64,000 nucleotides of DNA, from the NCBI GenBank assembly GCA_017794925.1, contig CP051238.1, positions 3,799,328-3,863,327 on the forward strand, written 5' to 3'. Made by a program: the position numbers and the translations under genes. This DNA is from Aestuariibacter sp. GTDB taxonomy: Bacteria > Pseudomonadota > Gammaproteobacteria > Enterobacterales > Alteromonadaceae. A model generated the notes under the pieces. That model saw nothing but the letters and a program-made list of their open reading frames with translations, was not told the DNA's origin and did not search any database. Shown here in pieces: positions 54,182 to 63,506 of this stretch. The first letter of the stretch is position 1; each line of letters starts with the position of its first letter.

Positions 54182-54460
54182 ATGACTAAATCAATTTTAA
54201 CAAGTATCGCGTTAAGCGCGCTAATAGTACCATTCTTTTCTAATGCGAGTGAAGTTGCGACAGTCAGTCCAGCTGTCACCTCTGTCACTTTCGCAATTAG
54301 CGTAGAGTTACCGTCTCCAAACATTGAAACATCGGTAAAAGCCCAGGCACAACATAACCTGCTGACCGATCAACACAATCCCAATAAAGTAGAAAACGCG
54401 CTGTTGGTTAACCTTTATGAAGGTGAATCAGCGCTGAATTCAGCCACACGCGCTGAATAA
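54182..54460 (+). CDS. Small secreted protein of unknown function
   Basis: 92 residues from ATG 54182, with AGGTG five bases upstream; an in-frame GTG lies two codons earlier. A signal peptide (~1-23, ending SNAS) is clear. The mature part is short, with no cysteine or recognised domain. Only one strand is open over the length and the flanks are AT-rich, so the gene is probable but the protein is not identified. Confidence 0.5.
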   Translation: MTKSILTSIALSALIVPFFSNASEVATVSPAVTSVTFAISVELPSPNIETSVKAQAQHNLLTDQHNPNKVENALLVNLYEGESALNSATRAE

Positions 54461-54482
54461 TAAAGACATTTCACACCTGCCG

Positions 54483-54513
54483 TATGCGCTGCGGCTACAC
54501 GCCGCAGAGCATA
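54483..54513. terminator. Hairpin between convergent genes
   Basis: A 13-bp stem with one mismatch (around GCTGCGGC / GCCGCAGA) and a 5-nt loop lies between the small secreted protein and kdsA, which converge. No T-run follows on either strand, so it may be a rho-independent-like or stability hairpin. Confidence 0.45.
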
Positions 54514-54536
54514 TCAGGTCGCGAAATCACGCTATA

Positions 54537-55388
54537 TTAGTTTGCACTGGTATCCAGTGGTGCAAAGCCCTTCACCAGCTCATCGAGCGCTTTCATTTGT
54601 GTCAGGTACCCTTCCAGCTTAGAAAGTGGTAACGCACACGGACCATCACACTTCGCTTCATCCGGATTCGGGTGCGATTCGATAAATAATCCGGCAAGGC
54701 CCAATGCCATTCCGCTACGCGCTAATTGCGCAGCTTGTGCACGACGTCCGTCAGCCGACGTTTCTCTGCCGCCAGGCATTTGTAATGCGTGTGTCGCATC
54801 AAAAATAACCGGAGCGTACTCTTTCATGGCATCCATACCCAGCATATCGACAACCAGGTTGTTGTAACCATAACAGCTACCACGTTCACACAGAATGACG
54901 TTTTCATTGCCGGCTTCGCCGATTTTCTTAATGATATGACGCATTTCATGTGGTGCCAGGAACTGAGGTTTCTTCACGTTAATTACCGCCCCCGTTTTGG
55001 CCATAGCGACGACCAAATCAGTTTGGCGAGCCAAAAAAGCCGGCAGTTGAATAACGTCAACGACTTCTGCAACAGGTGCTGCCTGATAGGGTTCATGCAC
55101 ATCCGTAATCAATGGCACATTGAAGGTCGATTTAATTTCTTCGAATATCTTCAGCCCTTCTTCCATACCCGGTCCGCGAAAGGACGTAATGGACGAGCGG
55201 TTTGCCTTGTCGAAGGACGCTTTAAATACATAAGGAATATCGAGCTTTTGGCAAACTTCAACGTAGTGTTCCGCAATCCGCATGGCTAAATCACGCGATT
55301 CAAGTACGTTCATACCGCCAAATAAAACAAATGGCTTATCATTCGCGACAGTGACATTGCCCACTGTAACCTGCGAAATTTGAGTCAT
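54537..55388 (-). CDS. kdsA: 3-deoxy-8-phosphooctulonate synthase
   Basis: Condenses phosphoenolpyruvate and arabinose-5-phosphate to KDO-8-phosphate for the lipopolysaccharide core. 283 residues, usual length. Motifs include FKASFDKANRSS, ITDVHEPYQ, KPQFLAPHEM and DATHALQMPGG. It is in the conserved hemA-prfA-prmC-sirB-kdsA neighbourhood, 28 bp after the sirB2-like gene. Confidence 0.96.
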   Translation of the reverse strand: MTQISQVTVGNVTVANDKPFVLFGGMNVLESRDLAMRIAEHYVEVCQKLDIPYVFKASFDKANRSSITSFRGPGMEEGLKIFEEIKSTFNVPLITDVHEPYQAAPVAEVVDVIQLPAFLARQTDLVVAMAKTGAVINVKKPQFLAPHEMRHIIKKIGEAGNENVILCERGSCYGYNNLVVDMLGMDAMKEYAPVIFDATHALQMPGGRETSADGRRAQAAQLARSGMALGLAGLFIESHPNPDEAKCDGPCALPLSKLEGYLTQMKALDELVKGFAPLDTSAN

Positions 55389-55416
55389 GATAATGTGTCC
55401 TGTTAGGAGTTGTTAT

Positions 55417-55788
55417 TTATAAGAAGAAAATCTGTTTGGTTACTGCCACTTTCGCAGTGATGCCCAATACAACCAAGGCGCCTGCAAAACCACCCCATTT
55501 TTTAACGGGTGTTGTTGATTTCAGTGCAACCATGCCAAACAAAATATAACCGATGACGCCAATCACTTTTGCAGTTAACCAACCATTCACAATGGGATAC
55601 TGCGACAGAATTATGCAAAGCCAGATTGCACTGGCCAACAATATAGTATCGATAACATGCGGTACAATTTTCACCCATTTCTTTTGCAAGAAAGCTGGAT
55701 TCATCTGGCCGTAGATAAAACGAAAAACAAACAACAACACACTGATGCCTACGGCAGTCATGTGCAAATGTTTCGCCATCATGTACAT
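55417..55788 (-). CDS. SirB2-family membrane protein
   Basis: 123 residues with four membrane helices. The pattern KHLHMTAVGISVLLFVFRF at the start is typical of SirB/YchQ proteins, which sit in this same place in other gammaproteobacteria. Function is unknown despite the name. It lies 11 bp after the HD-GYP gene and 28 bp before kdsA. Confidence 0.88.
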   Translation of the reverse strand: MYMMAKHLHMTAVGISVLLFVFRFIYGQMNPAFLQKKWVKIVPHVIDTILLASAIWLCIILSQYPIVNGWLTAKVIGVIGYILFGMVALKSTTPVKKWGGFAGALVVLGITAKVAVTKQIFFL

Positions 55789-55799
55789 TGGAATTCCTT

Positions 55800-57359
55800 T
55801 TATTTTTGGGGACAGGGGTATTGTTGCTGAATTGCTACAAACTTGTCGATATTTTCTGTAAAAACTTGCATGAGACCAGGGTCAAATTGTTTACCTGAAG
55901 CCGCTTGCATGGTGTCCAATACCTTATCTAATGGCCAGGCAGGCTTGTATACCCGCTCGTTAAACAAGGCATCAAAGGTATCAAGGATAGACATTAATCG
56001 ACTTTCGAGGCTGATTTCTTCCCCTTTCAGCCCATCCGGGTATCCCTCACCATCCCAACGCTCGTGATGATGTCTGGCTAACTGGGCAGCAAGTTTAATG
56101 ATCGGACGTTTTGAGTCTTTAAAGACCTGATAACCAAATTCGGCGTGCATTTGAATCTGGTGAAATTCATCATCAGTCAGTGATTCTGACTTATTCAGTA
56201 TGGCACGCGGCACACAAGAATTACCCACGTCATGCAGAGGCGCAGCCATTAACAGCATTTGTAAGTTACGATCATCCATGCCCGACGCTACGGCCAACGT
56301 TTCTGTCATAGCCACAATACGTTTAACGTGATTGGCATCGAGATCTCGCCCATCCAGCGCTTGCCCTAACCGCTGTACTATTTCGTTCTGCGTATCGTTC
56401 ACTTCCCGGGTGTTGAGCAAATTATCAAAGGCAATTTGCACATTCTCTGAGAATTTCTGTACCAGTCGAATATCCATTTCGTTAACCGGACGAGGCAAAC
56501 CTGTCAAAAATAGCAAAGATCCCCGATTCACATTGCTTTTGCAATATGCCACCAGGTGCTCCTCGGCAAAGACCACCTCTTTGCGCTGCAATGCCTGACG
56601 GCACAAGTCATATTCAAAATCTGAGAGTGACTCGCGTAGACGGCCCCCCTCTTTTCCCGAGTATTCACCGTTCCCGGCAAATATATACAAATCCCCTAAT
56701 GTGCCAATGGGTTTGGATACCGCAACAGCCGAGGTAATATACGCCGCATTTTTTGCCCCACCTAATATAGAGGCGAGCTGTTGAATCAGCCCTTGCATAA
56801 ACCGTTCGAGTGAACGAGAAGAAAACAAATCGGCTGAGGCATCGATGATCTTTTCCAATCCGGCTCGCGCTTCTTCAATAACAATAATGTCCCGATAAGA
56901 GCGAAGTGCAGCTATGATAACGGTAAACAGTTTTTGCGCGGTGAGTTCGGTTTTAGATTTGTAGTCATTAATATCGTAATTAATGATCACGTCTTTCTCT
57001 GGCGCCTGACCGGGCTGCCCGGTACGCAGAATGATGCGCGTGAAGTGATTTTCCAAATCGTTTCTGATGTAGTCAGCGACTCGCAGACCCGCATCATCTG
57101 ACTCCATCACCACATCCAGCAGTACAACGGCTATGTCGTTGTGTTCGCGAAACATGCGGCGGGCTTCGTCGCCGTCATAGGCACTTAAAAAAGTCAGAGC
57201 CCTACCATTCAACGTAAAATCGTTTAATGCCAGACGTGTTACTGCATGGACTTCAGGTTCGTCGTCAACAATTAATACTTTCCAGTAACCGATCTCTCCC
57301 TGTTCCGGTTCATCTTCTTCATCTACAAACAATACATCATCATCGTTCATGTAACGCAT
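55800..57359 (-). CDS. Response regulator with DUF3369 and HD-GYP domains
   Basis: 519 residues, probable c-di-GMP phosphodiesterase. The receiver domain has phospho-acceptor Asp82. A DUF3369 (GAF-like) region spans ~165-320 and an HD-GYP domain ~325-519, with HD at 376-377 and GYP at 439-441 inside DGEGYPDG. The usual HDIGK is HDVGN, so the conserved lysine is replaced by Asn380. The metal ligands seem intact. It is inserted between prmC and sirB2, where E. coli has no such gene. A cognate kinase is not adjacent. Confidence 0.9.
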   Translation of the reverse strand: MRYMNDDDVLFVDEEDEPEQGEIGYWKVLIVDDEPEVHAVTRLALNDFTLNGRALTFLSAYDGDEARRMFREHNDIAVVLLDVVMESDDAGLRVADYIRNDLENHFTRIILRTGQPGQAPEKDVIINYDINDYKSKTELTAQKLFTVIIAALRSYRDIIVIEEARAGLEKIIDASADLFSSRSLERFMQGLIQQLASILGGAKNAAYITSAVAVSKPIGTLGDLYIFAGNGEYSGKEGGRLRESLSDFEYDLCRQALQRKEVVFAEEHLVAYCKSNVNRGSLLFLTGLPRPVNEMDIRLVQKFSENVQIAFDNLLNTREVNDTQNEIVQRLGQALDGRDLDANHVKRIVAMTETLAVASGMDDRNLQMLLMAAPLHDVGNSCVPRAILNKSESLTDDEFHQIQMHAEFGYQVFKDSKRPIIKLAAQLARHHHERWDGEGYPDGLKGEEISLESRLMSILDTFDALFNERVYKPAWPLDKVLDTMQAASGKQFDPGLMQVFTENIDKFVAIQQQYPCPQK

Positions 57360-57499
57360 CCCTTTAGTGTCATACTGCCCATCTGGGGCTATACGAATAA
57401 CTGGTTGTCGACTTACGTTTTTTCAGCGGCATATCATAGAGTTATATGCGCTATCGATTCAGAAGTATAGTGCATCACACGGTTCTGTCCATAACTGCG

Positions 57500-57518
57500 A
57501 AAACAGTTCAACTGTTTT
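57500..57518. repeat. 19-bp palindrome beyond the prmC stop
   Basis: AAAACAGTT-C-AACTGTTTT is a perfect 9-bp inverted repeat with a one-base centre, 4 bp past the prmC stop codon and upstream of the HD-GYP gene. It is a weak terminator for prmC or an operator for the downstream gene. The rest of the 163-bp gap shows nothing firm. Confidence 0.4.
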
Positions 57519-57522
57519 AAAC

Positions 57523-58377
57523 TCACCTGAGCCACTGTCCAAGGGTCAGGCGATTCAATCCATTGAGATCCTTCACCCCACGACACTTTGAAAAGCCACG
57601 CTGTCGCAGCAACGCAATAATGGCATCATGCTGGGTAAATCCATGTTCGATAAGTAACCAGCCACCTTCGCTCAGGTAAGCCGGCGCATGCTCGGTAATA
57701 TGGCGTATGTCATCCAAACCATCTTCACCCGAGGTCAACGCCGAATGAGGTTCAAATCGAACGTCTCCCTGCATTAGGTACGGGCTTGTAGTTTCTACGT
57801 AAGGCGGGTTAGTGACGATCATATCAAACACCTGGTCAGCGTTAATTGACGAAAACCAATGACTCTCCAACCAATTAATGCCCGTCAGGCCATTTAAGGC
57901 TGCGTTACTTTTCGCTAACTCAATGGCCTCGGGAATACGATCAACGCCGGTCACCGACCAGTCTGGTCGCTCTGATGCCAGTGCCAATGCAATTGCCCCT
58001 GTGCCTGTACCCAAATCACATACCCTGGCATTTGCGGGCAGAGGAAGTGTTAATGCGGTTTCCACCAGCGCTTCAGTCTCTGGACGAGGAATTAACGTCG
58101 ATGGGTTACAGTTCAGATCAAGGTCCCAGAAGCCTCGCTTTCCGGTGAGATAGGCGACGGGGTAACCTACTTGTCGTTTTTCCACCAATTCAACCAACGC
58201 ACTGAATTGTGCGTCGGAAATTGGTTTCTCGGGCCAGGTATACAAATAGCTTTGCTGGCAATCCATAACGTGGCAGACCAATACCCTGGCGTCCACAGCG
58301 GGCGATTCCCCGCTCTCGAGTGATTGCGTTGCCCATTGAACGGCACCGGCTATGGTTTTACCCGAGCCCGCTGTCAC
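57523..58377 (-). CDS. prmC: Peptide chain release factor N5-glutamine methyltransferase
   Basis: Methylates the GGQ glutamine of release factors. 284 residues: an N-terminal helical domain and a Rossmann domain with the SAM motif VCDLGTGTGAIAL and the catalytic IVTNPPYVE. It lies immediately after prfA, whose product is its substrate; the two genes abut with no gap. An unusual feature is its start with Met-Thr-Ala, but no better start is visible. Confidence 0.95.
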   Translation of the reverse strand: MTAGSGKTIAGAVQWATQSLESGESPAVDARVLVCHVMDCQQSYLYTWPEKPISDAQFSALVELVEKRQVGYPVAYLTGKRGFWDLDLNCNPSTLIPRPETEALVETALTLPLPANARVCDLGTGTGAIALALASERPDWSVTGVDRIPEAIELAKSNAALNGLTGINWLESHWFSSINADQVFDMIVTNPPYVETTSPYLMQGDVRFEPHSALTSGEDGLDDIRHITEHAPAYLSEGGWLLIEHGFTQHDAIIALLRQRGFSKCRGVKDLNGLNRLTLGQWLR

Positions 58378-59463
58378 TTAGTTGTCTGCCAGTGAAGCCA
58401 GCAGATCCGCCTGATGTTCCTGACGGATAGGTTCAAGCAGCAGACCTAGACTACCTTCAATGACTTCGTCCAGACGATACAATGTCAGGTTGATGCGATG
58501 GTCTGTTACCCGTCCTTGTGGGAAATTATAGGTACGGATACGCTCTGAACGGTCACCACTGCCCACCAGATTACGACGGGTAGACGCTTCTTCTGCGTCG
58601 CGCTTGTCCTGTTCAATTTGATTCAGACGAGCCTGTAACACAGACATAGCTTTGGCCCGGTTTTTGTGCTGTGAACGTTCGTCCTGACACTCAACCACAA
58701 CGCCTGTGGGAATGTGCGTAATACGAATGGCAGAGTCAGTTTTGTTAACGTGCTGACCACCAGCACCGGACGCACGGAAGGTATCGACGCGCAAATCTGC
58801 CGGGTTAATTTCAATTGCCTCAGATTCAGGGATCTCTGGCAACACGGCTACGGTACATGCCGAGGTGTGAATACGGCCTTGTGATTCAGTTTCCGGCACA
58901 CGTTGCACGCGGTGGCCGCCTGATTCAAATTTCATCACGCCATACGCACCGTCGCCCGAAACATTGGCAATCACTTCTTTAAAACCACCGTGCTCACCTT
59001 CGTTGGCACTTACCAACTCAATGCGCCAGCCTTTGGTTTCAGCATAACGGCTGTACATACGGAATAAGTCACCGGCAAAAATAGCCGCTTCATCACCACC
59101 TGCACCCGCACGAATTTCCAGGAAGCAGTTATGATCGTCATTTGGGTCGCGCGGCAGCAACAGAATTTGCAGTTCAGATTCGAGTCGATCAATCTCTTCT
59201 TTGGCAATTTTGATTTCTTCCTGCGCCATTTCACGCATTTCGGCATCATCTTCCTGCAGCATTTCCTGTGCAGATGCCAAATCTTCCTCAGCTTGGCGAT
59301 ACGCGTTAAACCCTGCCACAACGTCTTCTAACTGGCTGAACTCTTTTGACAGCGCCCGGAATTTTTCCTGATTGCTGATCGTGTCAGGATCACCCAACAG
59401 CGCTTGCACTTCAGCAAAGCGTTCAACAAGGTTTTCCAACTTAATGACTACGGATTCTTTCAT
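58378..59463 (-). CDS. prfA: Peptide chain release factor 1
   Basis: Terminates translation at UAA and UAG. 361 residues from ATG 59463 (MKESVVIKLENLVE); the upstream open frame to 59604 overlaps hemA and has no family match. The GGQ motif is in GAGGQHVNK, and the stop-codon recognition segment lies in domain 2. It is in the operon hemA-prfA-prmC. Confidence 0.96.
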   Translation of the reverse strand: MKESVVIKLENLVERFAEVQALLGDPDTISNQEKFRALSKEFSQLEDVVAGFNAYRQAEEDLASAQEMLQEDDAEMREMAQEEIKIAKEEIDRLESELQILLLPRDPNDDHNCFLEIRAGAGGDEAAIFAGDLFRMYSRYAETKGWRIELVSANEGEHGGFKEVIANVSGDGAYGVMKFESGGHRVQRVPETESQGRIHTSACTVAVLPEIPESEAIEINPADLRVDTFRASGAGGQHVNKTDSAIRITHIPTGVVVECQDERSQHKNRAKAMSVLQARLNQIEQDKRDAEEASTRRNLVGSGDRSERIRTYNFPQGRVTDHRINLTLYRLDEVIEGSLGLLLEPIRQEHQADLLASLADN

Positions 59464-59488
59464 ACTATTCCTGATATATTTTTGACGG

Positions 59489-60754
59489 TTACCTGTTGTC
59501 AGGATTGTCCAGTTCAAACGCGTTTGCCAGCCATCGGGTTGTGCGTTGATCGGCCTGAGTTGAGGCATCACGCAGCGCGCGAGTCGGTGCGTGAAGTAAT
59601 GCATTAGTTAATTTATAGGCCAGTTCTTCTAGTACGTCTTCCGCTGACCGGCCTTCCTGAATTTGTTTTAGCGCTTTGTCGAGTAATTCCTGACGCTGCT
59701 GGTTGCCCCTGTCGCGGTATTGTTTCACCAGGTCGACGCTCTGACGGGATTGTTGCCACTGTAAAAAGCTGCCAACTTGTTGCTCAATAATACCAGCAGC
59801 CTGGGCGGCTGCTTGCTCGCGAGATGCCATATTCTGCTGCACAATATGCTGCAAGTCATCCACGGTATATAAATAGGCGTCGCCCAGCTCATTTACCTGA
59901 GCTTCGATATCGCGTGGGACAGCCAAATCCACCATAAACATGGGCAAATTACGGCGTTGTTTTAATGCGTCTTCTACCATGCCTTTGCCAATGAGCGGCA
60001 ACTGACTGGCAGTCGAACTAATTACGATATCAAACTGGTGGAGCTTTTCCGGTAGCTGGCTAAGCGTCATCACTTCCGCACCCAGCGAACTGGCGAGGTT
60101 TTCTGCACGAGCCACTGTTCGATTGGCCACAGCCAGACGCATAACACCTTGTTCTTTTAAATGCTGTGCTACCAGTTCAATGGTTTCACCTGCCCCCACT
60201 AATAACACTGACCGTTCAGGTAAGCGCGCGAATATGTGTTTGGCTAACTGCACTGCGGCATACGCGACAGACACGGCATTAGCACCGATTTCTGTTTCAC
60301 TGCGAACCCGCTTGGCAACGGTGAATGTGTGTTGAAACAGCTTGTCAAACTGAGTACTGACTAAACCTGAATGACGGGCATGGTTATAAGCCTGTTTTAT
60401 TTGTCCCAGAATTTGTGGCTCACCTAACACCAACGAATCAAGCCCGCACGCTACGCGCATGATATGTTCGATGGCAGCGACTTGTTCGTATATATACGCA
60501 TTTGCAGTTAGTTGGTCACGATCAACACCATGAAATTCAGCTAACCAGTCTATTAACTGGCTGGTATTGACGTTATCCGCAGTAACATAGAGCTCAGTGC
60601 GGTTGCAGGTGGACACAATGACCGATTCTTCGACGCCGTCGAAGGATTTTAATGACGACAGCGCCTCAACCAGCGAATCCGGAGTGAACGCGACTTTTTC
60701 ACGCAGTTCAACCGGTGCGGTTTTGTGGTTTATTCCGAGGGCAATCAGGGTCAT
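59489..60754 (-). CDS. hemA: Glutamyl-tRNA reductase
   Basis: First enzyme of C5-pathway heme biosynthesis, 421 residues. ATG 60754 matches the family start MTLIALGINHKTAPV; an upstream TTG at 60766 is less likely. The catalytic Cys is in VSTCNRTELY (~residue 50). An NADPH-binding domain (LLVGAGETIEL) and a C-terminal dimerisation helix follow. It is divergent from lolB with a 113-bp shared gap. Confidence 0.96.
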   Translation of the reverse strand: MTLIALGINHKTAPVELREKVAFTPDSLVEALSSLKSFDGVEESVIVSTCNRTELYVTADNVNTSQLIDWLAEFHGVDRDQLTANAYIYEQVAAIEHIMRVACGLDSLVLGEPQILGQIKQAYNHARHSGLVSTQFDKLFQHTFTVAKRVRSETEIGANAVSVAYAAVQLAKHIFARLPERSVLLVGAGETIELVAQHLKEQGVMRLAVANRTVARAENLASSLGAEVMTLSQLPEKLHQFDIVISSTASQLPLIGKGMVEDALKQRRNLPMFMVDLAVPRDIEAQVNELGDAYLYTVDDLQHIVQQNMASREQAAAQAAGIIEQQVGSFLQWQQSRQSVDLVKQYRDRGNQQRQELLDKALKQIQEGRSAEDVLEELAYKLTNALLHAPTRALRDASTQADQRTTRWLANAFELDNPDNR

Positions 60755-60867
60755 GAGGTTCGACAACAGCTACAATGGAGCGGCATTGTACGAAAAAGCC
60801 AAAATGATTGAAAGTGCTGGTAGTTCTATGTTCCACTATCGTTTTAATTGATTTTTTAGGTTTGACT

Positions 60868-61470
60868 GTGTTTCGACACCTTTTTGTAGGTTTTTTGATC
60901 ATATTAATCAGTGGGTGTGCGACACGTTTACCTCAACCTGAAGGGCAAATTGATTTGCCTGAACAACTGGCAAAATTACGTCAGATTAAAACTTGGGAAA
61001 TCAGTGGAAAGCTGGCCATTAAACATCCAGACCAGTCATTAAGCGCCAATTTGCGCTGGCAAACTCAACAGCCTGATTTTAATTTTCGTCTTAGTAACTT
61101 TTTGGGTATCACCCTGGTCGACATGCAAAACACCCGCAATGGCGCGGTATTGGAAGCGGACGGCGAAACCTATACAGACCCCAGTGCCAGTCTGCTATTG
61201 TATCAAATGACTGGTTGGGATATTCCGGTTAACCCGTTACTAAGTTGGATTAAAGGCGTGCCCAAATTGGGCGATGTATATCAGTTAGACGAGCACGGTT
61301 TAGTGTCGGAATTAAAACCGGCCTGCCAGCAATGTGCCGGTTGGATTGTCAGCTATAGCAGATATCAGCAAGTCGAAGATGTATGGCTCCCCCACGCACT
61401 CACTCTCACTAATCCGTTACAACCCGATCACTCAATAAAAATTCGAATTTATAAATGGATACTCAATTAA
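60868..61470 (+). CDS. lolB: Outer membrane lipoprotein localisation protein LolB
   Basis: Receives lipoproteins from LolA and inserts them in the outer membrane. 200 residues with lipobox ISGC (Cys17). GTG 60868 is chosen because TTTAGG lies 7 bp upstream and it gives a normal-length signal; the open frame from ATG 60808 would extend it by 20 residues into the hemA promoter gap. LolB segments WEISGKLAI, NPLLSWIKG and IRIYKWIL are recognised. The 3' end overlaps ispE by 16 bp. Confidence 0.92.
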   Translation: MFRHLFVGFLIILISGCATRLPQPEGQIDLPEQLAKLRQIKTWEISGKLAIKHPDQSLSANLRWQTQQPDFNFRLSNFLGITLVDMQNTRNGAVLEADGETYTDPSASLLLYQMTGWDIPVNPLLSWIKGVPKLGDVYQLDEHGLVSELKPACQQCAGWIVSYSRYQQVEDVWLPHALTLTNPLQPDHSIKIRIYKWILN

Positions 61471-62318
61471 CCCCTGACTGGTGGCCAAGCCCTGCCAAGC
61501 TCAACTTGTTTTTGCATATTCTTGGTCGATACCCCAATGGCTATCATCAGTTGCAAAGTTTATTTCAGATGCTGGACTATGGCGATCGCTTATCCTTTAG
61601 TACCAATTCTACAGGCAACATCACCATCACGCCGCCAATTCCCGGAGTGAATGTTGAAGATAACTTAATCTACCGTGCCGCGAGACGTTTACAAGACCAT
61701 TGCAACATCGCTCAGGGTGTCGATATTTTGCTGGATAAACAACTACCTATGGGTGGTGGAATAGGAGGCGGATCATCGAATGCTGCCACGACCCTGGTTG
61801 CTTTGAACCATTACTGGCAGTGTAAGCTAAGCGCCGATGAACTCGCTGAATTAGGGCTGACATTAGGGGCAGATGTACCGATATTTGTACGCGGAAAGAC
61901 CGCTTTTGCCGGCGGTGTAGGTGAGGATATCCATCCTACAACACTCCCGGAGCGCGCATATTTAGTCGTCTTCCCGGGCCTACACGTGGGTACTGCTGAG
62001 GTTTTCGGGCATCCTGAACTGCCCCGAGATACCCCGCCAATGCAATGGCAGGATTACGATTTTGACTCAACCCATAATGATTGCCAGCAAATTGTCTGTA
62101 AAGCGCATCCGGAAGTTGCAAATTTATTACAGTGGTTGGTACACTACGCACCGTCGCGGATGACGGGCACGGGCGCGTGTGTTTTTGCCAAATTTGAGAC
62201 AGTGAGTCAGGCCTTGGATGTGCAGCAAAAACTGCCTTCAAAATGGTCGGGCTTCGTCGCAAAAGGTATGAATATTTCGCCGCTTTTACTAAAATTAGAA
62301 CAAGTGTCTCAAATCTAA
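61455..62318 (+). CDS. ispE: 4-diphosphocytidyl-2-C-methyl-D-erythritol kinase
   Basis: GHMP kinase of the MEP isoprenoid pathway, 287 residues. The ATP motif is PMGGGIGGGSSNAATT, preceded by SPAKLNLFLHILGRYPNGYH. The Asp of the active site lies in LGADVPIF. It overlaps lolB by 16 bp and is followed by tRNA-Gln. Confidence 0.96.
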   Translation: MDTQLTPDWWPSPAKLNLFLHILGRYPNGYHQLQSLFQMLDYGDRLSFSTNSTGNITITPPIPGVNVEDNLIYRAARRLQDHCNIAQGVDILLDKQLPMGGGIGGGSSNAATTLVALNHYWQCKLSADELAELGLTLGADVPIFVRGKTAFAGGVGEDIHPTTLPERAYLVVFPGLHVGTAEVFGHPELPRDTPPMQWQDYDFDSTHNDCQQIVCKAHPEVANLLQWLVHYAPSRMTGTGACVFAKFETVSQALDVQQKLPSKWSGFVAKGMNISPLLLKLEQVSQI

Positions 62319-62332
62319 CGACAACAATTTGA

Positions 62333-62408
62333 TGGGGTATAGCCAAGTTGGTAAGGCAGCGGGTTTTGATCCCGCCATCCGTTGGTTCGAGTCCAGCTAC
62401 CCCAGCCA
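62333..62408 (+). tRNA. tRNA-Gln (anticodon TTG)
   Basis: 76-nt cloverleaf. The 7-bp acceptor stem TGGGGTA/TACCCCA pairs fully, the anticodon loop is TTTTGAT with anticodon TTG, the T arm carries GGTTCGAGTCC, the discriminator is G, and CCA is encoded. It lies between ispE and prs, with 14 bp to ispE and 32 bp to prs, so it may be excised from a longer transcript. Confidence 0.95.
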
Positions 62409-62440
62409 CCTCCTACTATCAAAGCACCGAGGAAACACTT

Positions 62441-63388
62441 GTGCCAGACATGAAGCTCTTTGCAGGTAACGCGATTCCTGAATTAGCCCAGAAAGTTGCT
62501 GATCGCCTTTACACCAAGCTTGGCAATGCCACCGTCGGCCGTTTTAGTGACGGCGAGATCGCAGTAGAAATTCATGAAAACGTCCGTGGTTCGGACGTTT
62601 TTATTATCCAGTCTACGTGCGCGCCCACCAATGATAACCTGATGGAACTGATCGTTATGATCGACGCTCTGCGCCGCGCATCTGCGGGTCGTATTACGGC
62701 GGTTATCCCTTATTTTGGCTATGCTCGTCAGGACCGTCGTGTTCGTTCTGCGCGTGTACCCATTACCGCTAAAGTGGTTGCAGACTTCCTGTCAAATGTA
62801 GGCGTTGACCGCGTACTGACAATCGACTTACACGCAGAACAGATTCAGGGATTCTTCGATGTACCGGTAGACAATGCCTTTGGTACGCCAATCCTGTTAA
62901 ATGACATGTTCCAACGCGACTTCGTTGACCCAATTGTGGTATCACCGGATATCGGTGGCGTGGTTCGTGCCCGTGCGACAGCGAAATTGCTGAACGACTC
63001 TGACCTGGCCATCATCGATAAGCGTCGACCTAAAGCAAATGTTGCCCAGGTAATGAACATCATTGGTGATGTACAGGATCGCGACTGCATCATCGTCGAC
63101 GATATGATCGACACTGGCGGCACGCTGGCAAAAGCCGCCGATGCGTTAAAACAGCATGGCGCACGCAAAGTTTATGCGTATGCTACGCACGCGATTTTCT
63201 CTGGTAATGCAGCAAACAACTTAAGAGATTCTGTGATTGATGAAATCATTATCACCGATTCGATCCCACTGTCTGCAGATATGCGCGCTATTGGCAAAGT
63301 AAAACAGCTAACCCTGTCTGAAATGCTGGCAGAAACGATTCGTCGTATTAGCAACGAAGAATCTATCTCGGCAATGTTTGAATACTAA
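62441..63388 (+). CDS. prs: Ribose-phosphate pyrophosphokinase
   Basis: Makes PRPP from ribose-5-phosphate and ATP. 315 residues, same length as E. coli. GTG 62441 is chosen: GAGGAA lies 6 bp before it and it gives (M)PDMKLFAGNA, identical to the E. coli start. The ATG at 62450 is too far from the ribosome site. The PRPP motif DDMIDTGGT and the flexible loop YARQDRRVRSA are intact. It follows tRNA-Gln. Confidence 0.97.
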   Translation: MPDMKLFAGNAIPELAQKVADRLYTKLGNATVGRFSDGEIAVEIHENVRGSDVFIIQSTCAPTNDNLMELIVMIDALRRASAGRITAVIPYFGYARQDRRVRSARVPITAKVVADFLSNVGVDRVLTIDLHAEQIQGFFDVPVDNAFGTPILLNDMFQRDFVDPIVVSPDIGGVVRARATAKLLNDSDLAIIDKRRPKANVAQVMNIIGDVQDRDCIIVDDMIDTGGTLAKAADALKQHGARKVYAYATHAIFSGNAANNLRDSVIDEIIITDSIPLSADMRAIGKVKQLTLSEMLAETIRRISNEESISAMFEY

Positions 63389-63397
63389 GCTGATTTC

Positions 63398-63440
63398 AAA
63401 GCCGGGATATCACGTTGATATTCCGGCTTTACTCCTTTTA
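63398..63440 (+). terminator. Probable terminator of prs
   Basis: A 14-bp stem with one G-T wobble (AAAGCCGGGATATC / GATATTCCGGCTTT) and a 5-nt loop starts 10 nt after the prs stop. The following T-tract (ACTCCTTTTA) is interrupted, so termination may be partial. Confidence 0.65.
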
Positions 63441-63506
63441 CCTGCTATTTACTTCCCTATTCCGCCCCGATACAGTATGTGCTGGTTTTTTTACTGAGTG
63501 CATGTA

